In this document: piece after piece, positions 1-4,058 of the stretch
Numbering within the stretch: position 1 is the stretch's first letter
Layout: the number at the start of each line of letters is the position of its first letter
NCBI GenBank assembly: GCA_016293065.1
Contig: JAEDEY010000083.1
Location: forward strand, 1-9,400
Reading direction: 5' to 3'
DNA from: Bacteroidales bacterium
GTDB lineage: Bacteria > Bacteroidota > Bacteroidia > Bacteroidales > UBA3663
DNA length: 9,400 nucleotides
Notes under the pieces: model-generated
What the model saw: only the letters and a program-made list of their open reading frames with translations
The model's database searches: none
Told to the model about the DNA's origin: nothing
Translations under genes and position numbers: made by a program

Positions 1-2
1 TG

Positions 3-161
3 CAGCAGATAAAGATGGACCTCAAGCTGACCGACATTCCTATCTCCCAGTTGGCTATGAAGTATGATTTCAATAATTTTTCATTTTTCTGTCAATATGT
101 AAAGTCACATTTGGGAATGACTCCGCAGGATTTTCGTGAACATGTAAATACTCAAGCATGA
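3..161 (+). CDS. AraC-family transcriptional regulator, C-terminal end (5' truncated by window edge)
   Basis: Reading from base 3 gives about 52 residues ending at TGA 159-161. The fragment is the last part of an AraC/XylS DNA-binding domain: residues reading TDIPISQLAMKYDFNNFSFF correspond to the second helix-turn-helix, followed by the family signature at the end of the domain, QYVKSHLGMTPQDFRE. Known family role: transcription activation or repression in response to a ligand or in a two-component or hybrid system. The sensory part lies outside the window, so the signal and targets cannot be named. It ends 10 bp before the stop of a minus-strand short frame (172-252), so the two converge. 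Confidence 0.88.
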   Translation, partial: QQIKMDLKLTDIPISQLAMKYDFNNFSFFCQYVKSHLGMTPQDFREHVNTQA

Positions 162-171
162 CAGAATGCTA

Positions 172-252
172 TCATTCCTTGATTGGCACCATCAAACCAC
201 AAGGGTAGTCGGGTGACTCAAAGTCCATGCCAATCACCTTGACACCTTTCAT
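172..252 (-). CDS. Possible 26-aa small protein or gene remnant behind a consensus promoter
   Basis: ATG at 252-250 opens a 26-codon frame ending in TGA (174-172), read as MKGVKVIGMDFESPDYPCGL followed by MVPIKE. An in-frame TAA at 264-262 rules out a longer version. The A/T-rich leader and the strong minus-strand promoter at 341-371 argue that this strand is transcribed. The ending (LMVPIKE) loosely resembles the C-terminus of GyrI-like proteins such as the one at 997-1461 (EIQIPVE), so it may be the tail of a decayed gene rather than a functional small protein. I do not recognise a family. Three other short frames (11, 12 and 3 codons) lie in the leader between about 334 and 253. Confidence 0.3.
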   Translation of the reverse strand: MKGVKVIGMDFESPDYPCGLMVPIKE

Positions 253-340
253 AACGATAATTTAGTGTTTCATAATCAGTTGTTTTGTTTTATATTAATG
301 TGTTTGAAAAACATTTTTCTTTCATTCCTTATTTCAGGCA

Positions 341-371
341 CAAAGATAAGCATCTTTTGTCAAATATCAAA
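341..371 (-). promoter_or_regulatory. Bacteroidota-type promoter, minus strand
   Basis: On the minus strand TTTG (371-368) is followed after exactly 19 bases by TATCTTTG (348-341), matching the Bacteroidota -33 TTTG / -7 TAnnTTTG consensus. Transcription would start near 334 and run leftward through about 80 nt of A/T-rich leader to the 26-codon frame. It lies back to back with the acetyltransferase promoter; the two -33 elements are about 20 bp apart. Confidence 0.65.
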
Positions 372-390
372 AGAATTTGCCAGATTTTTG

Positions 391-421
391 TTTGATTTCC
401 CCTTTATTATCATTATCTTTG
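391..421 (+). promoter_or_regulatory. Bacteroidota-type promoter of the acetyltransferase gene
   Basis: TTTG (391-394), a 19-base spacer, then TATCTTTG (414-421): a full consensus match. The expected start of transcription is near 428, which excludes the upstream ATG at 377 as translation start and makes the ATG at 437 nearly leaderless. Confidence 0.7.
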
Positions 422-460
422 CGCCGACATTTGCGAATGATGTTATATTACACAGAAAAG

Positions 461-874
461 ATGACTATGGAAATAGAAATTAAGGGAAAGGAACAGCCAT
501 TGACCAGCAGAGAACTTGAAGATCTTTTTCTCTCTGTCGAATGGTCGTCGGGACATTATCCTGACAAACTTGAGATTGCGATGCGCAACTATGCGACCGT
601 ATTTACCGCTTGGGATGGGAATAGGCTTGTAGGCTTGGTAAGTGCCATGGACGATGGTGTCATGACGGCTTATGTCCACTATCTGCTTGTTCGTCCGGAA
701 TACCAAGGCAGAGGCATAGGCGTGCAACTCATTGACAAAGTGAAGGAAAAGTACAAGGACTATCTCCGCATCGTCCTCGTGGCATACGACAAGGAATGTG
801 GATTCTACGAGCATTGCGGATTCACCAAGGGAAAGGATGAAACACCAATGTTCATAACCTCTCTTTGGACTTAA
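461..874 (+). CDS. GNAT family N-acetyltransferase
   Basis: A protein of about 137 residues that transfers an acetyl group from acetyl-CoA to an amine; the substrate cannot be told from sequence. The GNAT fold is clear: an N-terminal region with SRELEDLFLSVEWSSGHYP, the central strand YVHYLLVRPEYQ, then the acetyl-CoA pyrophosphate-binding motif QGRGIG and helix VQLIDKVKEKY, and the C-terminal GFYEHCGFTKG motif typical of small cytoplasmic GNATs. The start at 461 is chosen because the promoter core at 414-421 places the transcript start near 428, and AGAAAAG precedes this ATG; ATG 467 is an equally good alternative and would shorten the protein by two residues. The frame stays open back to 377, but those residues lie upstream of or within the promoter. 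The gene converges on the GyrI-like gene across two hairpins. Confidence 0.87.
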   Translation: MTMEIEIKGKEQPLTSRELEDLFLSVEWSSGHYPDKLEIAMRNYATVFTAWDGNRLVGLVSAMDDGVMTAYVHYLLVRPEYQGRGIGVQLIDKVKEKYKDYLRIVLVAYDKECGFYEHCGFTKGKDETPMFITSLWT

Positions 875-903
875 ATAATAGAAAGAAATAATATGATTGA
901 TGA

Positions 904-932
904 ATTATTGTCTTCAATTTATAGACAATAAT
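904..932. repeat. Perfect 10-bp stem-loop downstream of the acetyltransferase
   Basis: ATTATTGTCT (904-913) and AGACAATAAT (923-932) are perfect reverse complements around a 9-base loop. It starts 30 bp after the acetyltransferase stop. The stem is A/T-rich and is not followed by a U run, so it is a weak terminator candidate alone, but it stands directly against the larger hairpin at 935-976. Confidence 0.6.
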
Positions 933-934
933 AA

Positions 935-976
935 CCCTCAGGCTACGCTGTCAGCATCTCAAGCGTAGCCTAAGGG
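935..976. terminator. Strong bidirectional stem-loop between convergent genes
   Basis: CCCTCAGGCTACGCT (935-949) pairs with AGCGTAGCCTAAGGG (962-976), giving a 15-bp stem with one mismatch and a 12-base loop. It sits between the stop of the acetyltransferase (874) and the stop of the minus-strand GyrI-like gene (997), where a shared terminator would be expected. No T run follows on either strand, so termination is inferred from stem strength and position only. Confidence 0.6.
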
Positions 977-996
977 GATTCATATCACCTATTCAA

Positions 997-1461
997 TCAT
1001 TCCACTGGAATCTGGATTTCCGATACCCACTTCTCTGGGTCAGGTTGATTCCATGCTCCATCTATGTAGCTGGCGCGAGGCTGACCTGCGAGCTTTAGAC
1101 CCTGTGCCTCGATGTACTTGAATGCCATGGTGAAGCTCTCGTGGAACTTCTCGTATGGACCGACATGTTTCAGACACACTGCCTTCGGAACAGCTGCAAG
1201 TTTCTTGAACTTGATGAAGTCAGAGTCGGGGAGAAGCTCCTCTACCTGTTCGCAATACTCAATGTCGATGTCTGTAGGACGGTACTCGTTATGCTCGACG
1301 GTGAAGCAGTAGCCTGGTTCTGAACACTTGCAGCCGAGACGCTTCATCTCCGGACCAATCTTGGCATAGCAGAGATAGCCGAGGTCGGCGTAAGATGGGA
1401 TGACTTCGCGATGTGATGCGACGATGATCTCTGGAAGAGACTTGATTTCAATTTTCTCCAT
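997..1461 (-). CDS. GyrI-like small-molecule-binding domain protein
   Basis: A stand-alone protein of 154 residues of the GyrI-like / AraC effector-binding (SOUL-like) fold, without a DNA-binding domain. Supporting features are the N-terminal strand EIKSLPEIIVASHREVIP, the mid-domain KLAAVPKAVCLKHVGPYEKF with the conserved VGPYE-type turn and following helix, PRASYIDGAWN, and the closing strand EKWVSEIQIPVE. Family members bind hydrophobic or cationic small molecules, and some act on gyrase or hydrolyse cyclopropanoids; no specific role can be assigned here. The start at 1461 is chosen because the fold begins there, an A-rich leader precedes it, and the frame upstream runs through the promoter core at 1531-1538. 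It is transcribed toward the acetyltransferase. Confidence 0.82.
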   Translation of the reverse strand: MEKIEIKSLPEIIVASHREVIPSYADLGYLCYAKIGPEMKRLGCKCSEPGYCFTVEHNEYRPTDIDIEYCEQVEELLPDSDFIKFKKLAAVPKAVCLKHVGPYEKFHESFTMAFKYIEAQGLKLAGQPRASYIDGAWNQPDPEKWVSEIQIPVE

Positions 1462-1530
1462 AATTGTAATTTTTTGTTTTATTGTTTGTTTTCGTCGAAT
1501 CTCGTTAGCGCTAATTTCAGATTGACGGTG

Positions 1531-1563
1531 CAAAGATAAGGGCTGACCTAAGGGACGAGTCAA
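1531..1563 (-). promoter_or_regulatory. Probable promoter of the GyrI-like gene
   Basis: The minus strand carries TATCTTTG (1538-1531), a full Bacteroidota -7 core, with a TTG 22 bases upstream (1563-1561), a little farther than usual for a -33 element. The leader to ATG 1461 is about 60 nt and A-rich. Confidence 0.5.
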
Positions 1564-1577
1564 GAGCAAGCCGAGGA

Positions 1578-1597
1578 TTTAACATTATTTTAACATT
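1578..1597. repeat. Tandem 9-bp direct repeat, one helical turn apart
   Basis: TTTAACATT occurs at 1578-1586 and again at 1589-1597 with an 11-bp period, just upstream of the minus-strand promoter of the GyrI-like gene. The placement would suit an activator site bound on one DNA face, but chance in A/T-rich DNA is possible. Confidence 0.35.
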
Positions 1598-1728
1598 TGG
1601 CATTTCCTCTCAAGACCATTATCCATTTGTATAGCGTGTTTGTTTTTTCGGATATTATGTTGAATAAAAGCCAAAATACTTCGTTGATTTCTTCAAATAG
1701 AAGAAAAGATAGGTTTTCAGCGACCATT

Positions 1729-1776
1729 TATTCAAAATATCGGCAAAACAATTATTATTTGCCGATATTTTGAATA
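1729..1776. repeat. Perfect 19-bp inverted repeat overlapping the exonuclease promoter core
   Basis: The arm at 1729-1747 (TATTCAAAATATCGGCAAA) is the exact reverse complement of 1758-1776, with a 10-base A/T spacer. The right arm ends inside the TATCTTTG core at 1775-1782, so a protein bound here, or the extruded or transcribed hairpin, would overlap the whole -33 to -7 interval. It may be an operator, a small palindromic element, or the right end of a lost element. Confidence 0.75.
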
Positions 1777-1782
1777 TCTTTG
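1775..1782 (+). promoter_or_regulatory. Promoter -7 core of the exonuclease gene
   Basis: TATCTTTG matches the Bacteroidota -7 consensus, about 70 bases before the ATG at 1854. There is no TTTG or TTG 19-20 bases upstream; that interval lies in the spacer of the inverted repeat, so activity may depend on a regulator. Confidence 0.5.
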
Positions 1783-1853
1783 TCCACAACAAATTACATA
1801 CATTAGGCAGGCAAGAAAATATGAATGTGGAATAAATAAAAAGAATACAAATA

Positions 1854-2345
1854 ATGAAAGATTTTGCAGCAATAGATTTTGAGACAGCCAACAACGAACG
1901 CAGTTCTGTTTGCTCTGTTGGCGTTGTGATAGTGCGCGATGGGGAGATTGTGGATAGGTTCTACTCTCTCATAAAGCCTGAACCAGAGTATTATAACTAT
2001 TGGTGCTCACAGGTACATGGCCTTTGTCAGAATGACACGGACGATGCGCCAGTGTTCCCGAAGGTTTGGGCACAGATAGAACCTCTGATAGAAGGATTGC
2101 CGCTTGTGGCTCACAACAAGCCTTTTGATGAAGGATGTCTGAAAGCCGTATTCCGTGTCTATCAGATGGATTATCCAGACTATGAGTTCTACGACACACT
2201 ATGTGTTTCCCGTCGTGTTCTTCCTAATCTGGTGAACCACCAGCTGCATACTGTAGCCGCCGCATTTGGCTTTGATTTAGAGAATCATCACCATGCACTG
2301 GCGGATGCTGAAGCCTGTGCATGGATTGCGAGAGAGATATTATAA
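1854..2345 (+). CDS. DnaQ-like DEDDh 3'-5' exonuclease
   Basis: A 163-residue exonuclease of the PolC/DnaQ epsilon type that removes nucleotides from 3' ends using two metal ions. All five catalytic positions can be seen: D8 and E10 in AAIDFETAN (Exo I), D92 in VAHNKPFDEGCL (Exo II), and H146 with D151 in HHALADAEA (Exo III, the HxAxxD form). The protein is only the nuclease domain, with no BRCT, GIY-YIG or polymerase extension, so a role in repair or RNA/DNA trimming is more likely than as a replicase subunit. The start follows an A-rich leader (aatacaaata). It appears to be monocistronic and is followed 28 bp later by mobile-element end sequence. Confidence 0.9.
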   Translation: MKDFAAIDFETANNERSSVCSVGVVIVRDGEIVDRFYSLIKPEPEYYNYWCSQVHGLCQNDTDDAPVFPKVWAQIEPLIEGLPLVAHNKPFDEGCLKAVFRVYQMDYPDYEFYDTLCVSRRVLPNLVNHQLHTVAAAFGFDLENHHHALADAEACAWIAREIL

Positions 2346-2373
2346 TTTATTGTTTTGCTAAAGATTATAGTAA

Positions 2374-2415
2374 TTAGGGTTTACTGAATAATTTCAACTT
2401 TTTGATATTTAGTAA
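2374..2415 (+). repeat. IS-end-like 42-bp sequence, left copy
   Basis: The sequence starts TTAGGGTTTACTGAATAA and ends GATATTTAGTAA. A copy identical at 40 of 42 positions lies in inverted orientation at 9307-9348. It immediately precedes the transposase remnant, as the outer end of an IS would. It also contains an imperfect internal inverted repeat (TTTACTGAATA against ATATTTAGTAAA), so it could fold into a hairpin. The base group to its left is GTAA (2370-2373). Confidence 0.7.
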
Positions 2416-2449
2416 ATTATTATGTAATTTGCATGTTAAAACTAACGAT

Positions 2450-2698
2450 ATGAACTACACATCGCAGGCAAAACAACTCACCATTGATGATTTCAAGTCC
2501 TCCTTGGATGGCTTGAGCAAGAGCAACAGGTGGGTCCAGCTGGGAGATAGCCTCCCATGGGCAAAGATAGAGAAACTCTACAACTCAAGGCTCAATAACA
2601 GCAAGAAGGGAGTAGGCAATAAACCTGCAAGGATGATTATTGGAGCGATTATCATCCAGAGGGAACAGTGGACACTAATGAGAAAATTTATCAGTTAA
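2450..2698 (+). pseudogene. IS1182/IS5-type transposase, N-terminal remnant
   Basis: From ATG 2450 the first 69 or so residues match the N-terminal region (DUF772-type) of IS1182-like IS5-superfamily transposases of Bacteroidota: NYTSQAKQLTIDDF, then SLPWAKIEKLYNSRLNN, then GVGNKPARMIIGAIII. After about base 2657 the similarity to what I know of the family is lost and the frame runs 13 more codons to a stop, so roughly 85 percent of a usual 450-550 residue enzyme is missing, including the DDE catalytic core. The remnant cannot be active. The break shows that an IS inserted here and was later deleted or replaced from its interior rightward. The family call is from memory of the motif; a database search was not possible. 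Confidence 0.75.
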
Positions 2699-2737
2699 CA
2701 AGTTAACAGCGATATTTTTATATTTTTTTCTTCTTAT

Positions 2738-2845
2738 TTAAGGACAAGACAGTCCTGCCTGAATATACATAGCCAATACTTTCTGTCGCACCAGCTCCAT
2801 GCCGTTGAGCGGAGATTTGAAAGGTGAGCATAGCACGACTCTCAT
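2738..2845 (-). CDS. Possible 35-aa small protein coupled to the hemerythrin-LuxR gene
   Basis: An ATG (2845-2843) overlaps the TGA stop of the upstream regulator as ATGA, and the sequence AAAAAGGAG ends four bases before it, a strong Shine-Dalgarno sequence rare in this phylum. The frame encodes MRVVLCSPFKSPLNGMELVR then 15 more residues ending GLSCP and stops at TAA 2740-2738. No family is recognised. It could be a translationally coupled small protein or the start of a gene cut off by the rearrangement that also broke the transposase. The coupling arrangement is what is seen; function is unknown. Confidence 0.35.
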   Translation of the reverse strand: MRVVLCSPFKSPLNGMELVRQKVLAMYIQAGLSCP

Positions 2846-3810
2846 TCCACTCCTTTTTCTCCGAAGATAAGGTTGCGATCGATGAGATCATTGGCTATGG
2901 CATAGAGAGTCAGACCCGCAAGCGAGTGTATCTGCAACTTGCGGGTGATGTTGCGTCGATGGGTGATGACTGTATGCACCGAGATGAACAGTCGATTGGC
3001 AATCTCCTTATTGCTCATGCCCATGACAAGGCTGATGATGATCTCTTTCTCGCGTTCTGAAATCGACTCACGGCTCTCGACATTGTTTATTATCTGAGAG
3101 ATGCGCGATGAGGCATCATCGGCCTTAATCTTACCTTCAAGCAGACGGATGGCAGGCACGAAGATGACATCCTCGACATTGCTGTGGTTGCTGAGCCATT
3201 CCTCAATATTGTAAATGTCGAAGAGTGTAGCCGTTAGCTGGTTGTTGGTAAGTCCGTCGTGTGGCAGGTACTTGATGATGATGTTTTTCAGTTCCTGCAG
3301 TTTGATTGTGGTGTCGCCATGATGCTTCGAGAAGATCTCGATATTGTAGTTAGGACGTTGTTCTCCTGCCAACAGGGCCTCAACATATGGGAAGAGAGTA
3401 CGCTCCTCATACCTCATGTGCTGATTGACTTCGCGCGAATACTCATCGTAAAGACTCATGATCAAAGCAGCGAGGTCATCTTCCTGCGAAAGTGTCTCCT
3501 TGATTTTCCGCCTGATTGAAGGCAATTGGAAGTCAAGAAAATAGCGATGTGAGGCACGCAGATATTCCAGAAGAGTCCTTACCGATATCTTATCGTCGGT
3601 CTCCTTCGGAGCATAACCATTGATGATGTAATTGACGACTGACAGGAAAGTGTAGCAATCGACGTTCTGTTGTTGGCACACCTCTTTGATGGTCTTGTCG
3701 CCAAAACCAAGCCTGATGCCGAAGGCACTGAGTCCCTGCAGCATCGAATAGTTGTCGCTGATGATGTCAATCATCTTGTCATCAGGCTCATACAATTTCA
3801 GTTTTTTCAT
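2842..3810 (-). CDS. Hemerythrin-domain (YtfE/RIC-like) LuxR-type transcriptional regulator
   Basis: A 322-residue predicted cytoplasmic one-component regulator. Residues about 22-66 resemble the ScdA-N/DUF1858-like helical region that precedes the di-iron domain in YtfE/ScdA proteins. Residues about 80-225 are a hemerythrin-like four-helix bundle with the expected ligand set: H88, H131 with E135 (HxxxE), H163 or H164 (KHHGD), and H209 with E213 (HSNVE), at spacings like those of E. coli YtfE. Residues about 250-312 are a LuxR/FixJ helix-turn-helix (SEREKEIIISLVMGMSNKEI then FISVHTVITHRRNI). Family knowledge points to sensing of oxygen, nitric oxide or iron status. Being divergent from a siderophore-uptake operon suggests it controls that operon; this is inference. 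ATG 3810 is chosen because an upstream in-frame TTG lies inside the promoter core. Confidence 0.88.
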   Translation of the reverse strand: MKKLKLYEPDDKMIDIISDNYSMLQGLSAFGIRLGFGDKTIKEVCQQQNVDCYTFLSVVNYIINGYAPKETDDKISVRTLLEYLRASHRYFLDFQLPSIRRKIKETLSQEDDLAALIMSLYDEYSREVNQHMRYEERTLFPYVEALLAGEQRPNYNIEIFSKHHGDTTIKLQELKNIIIKYLPHDGLTNNQLTATLFDIYNIEEWLSNHSNVEDVIFVPAIRLLEGKIKADDASSRISQIINNVESRESISEREKEIIISLVMGMSNKEIANRLFISVHTVITHRRNITRKLQIHSLAGLTLYAIANDLIDRNLIFGEKGVE

Positions 3811-3834
3811 ATACGAGAACAGATTTTTCACGTG

Positions 3835-3866
3835 CAAAGATATGAATTAATTCATAATCATGCAAT
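3835..3866 (-). promoter_or_regulatory. Promoter of the hemerythrin-LuxR gene
   Basis: The minus strand has ATTG (3866-3863), a 20-base spacer and TATCTTTG (3842-3835). This mirrors the architecture of the xusA promoter (ATTG, 20 bases, TAACTTTG). The expected transcript start is near 3828, giving a leader of about 18 nt before ATG 3810. Confidence 0.65.
3841..3856. promoter_or_regulatory. 16-bp perfect palindrome on the regulator promoter
   Basis: TATGAATTAATTCATA is self-complementary and begins inside the -7 core of the minus-strand promoter, filling most of the spacer. A dimeric HTH protein bound here would block RNA polymerase, so autorepression is plausible. Its A/T richness raises the chance expectation. 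Confidence 0.45.
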
Positions 3867-3889
3867 AATTATTTTGAGGTATTTACACA

Positions 3890-3938
3890 AAAAATTGTGA
3901 TATGAACGTATATATATAATCCATAAATCACAATTTTT
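3890..3938. promoter_or_regulatory. 12-bp perfect inverted repeat between the divergent promoters
   Basis: AAAAATTGTGAT (3890-3901) and ATCACAATTTTT (3927-3938) are exact reverse complements separated by 25 bases. They contain TGTGA and TCACA half-sites like those of CRP/FNR proteins, but spaced far more widely. The right arm ends four bases before the xusA -33 element and the left arm lies 23 bases from the regulator -33 element, so this is the natural place for a shared operator. Confidence 0.55.
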
Positions 3939-3942
3939 GGGT

Positions 3943-3974
3943 ATTGCAGGAATGTGAGAAACACCATAACTTTG
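3943..3974 (+). promoter_or_regulatory. Promoter of the xus-like operon
   Basis: ATTG (3943-3946), a 20-base spacer and TAACTTTG (3967-3974) form a Bacteroidota-type promoter. The expected transcript start is near 3981, leaving a leader of about 78 nt that contains the hairpin at 3997-4043. Confidence 0.65.
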
Positions 3975-3996
3975 CACCTCGAAATTTAACAACGTG

Positions 3997-4050
3997 CAGT
4001 GTCCATACACATAAGTCCAGTTGACTTGCGTGTATGGGCATTGTTTTTTT
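3997..4050 (+). terminator. Terminator-like hairpin with U7 tract in the xusA leader (possible attenuator)
   Basis: Bases 3997-4010 (CAGTGTCCATACAC) pair with 4030-4043 (GTGTATGGGCATTG): 14 pairs, two of them G-U. Inside the loop AAGTC (4013-4017) pairs with GACTT (4023-4027). Seven T residues follow directly (4044-4050). This is a textbook intrinsic terminator, yet it lies between the promoter and ATG 4059 rather than after a gene. It could attenuate the operon, generate a short RNA of about 70 nt, or shape translation. No clear alternative (antiterminator) pairing is visible. Confidence 0.65.
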
Positions 4051-4058
4051 ATGTGATT

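Larger units (their letters stand above)
1462..1853. other. Divergent intergenic region between GyrI-like gene and exonuclease
   Basis: About 390 bp, strongly A/T-rich. It holds the promoter of the GyrI-like gene, tandem TTTAACATT repeats (1578-1586 and 1589-1597, period 11), a 19-bp inverted repeat (1729-1776), and the promoter core of the exonuclease gene (1775-1782). Open frames in it have no coding character, and no RNA gene is recognised. Confidence 0.6.

Noticed and set aside
1462..1569. 36-residue N-terminal extension of the GyrI-like protein
   Set aside because: The extension passes through the promoter core at 1531-1538 and is rich in residues typical of untranslated A-rich leader; the fold starts at ATG 1461.
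2702..2711. Paired GTTAAC palindromes near 2694-2708 as an operator or IS end
   Set aside because: Two hexamers in A/T-rich DNA beside a deletion junction are likely by chance, and no nearby promoter or partner repeat supports a function.
2741..2756. AGGAC/GTCCT hairpin as terminator of the regulator transcript
   Set aside because: The stem has only five base pairs and no T run follows on the minus strand, so support is too weak.
3811..3837. TTG at 3837 as start of the hemerythrin-LuxR gene
   Set aside because: The TTG is part of the TATCTTTG promoter core, upstream of the expected transcript start; ATG 3810 is the first sensible start.
3999..4058. GTG at 3999 as start of the TonB receptor, adding 20 residues
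   Set aside because: It lies inside the leader hairpin and its added residues precede a complete, ordinary signal peptide beginning at ATG 4059.
3975..4058. Cobalamin or other known riboswitch in the receptor leader
   Set aside because: The leader is only about 78 nt and lacks the conserved boxes of the cobalamin class; only a simple hairpin is present.
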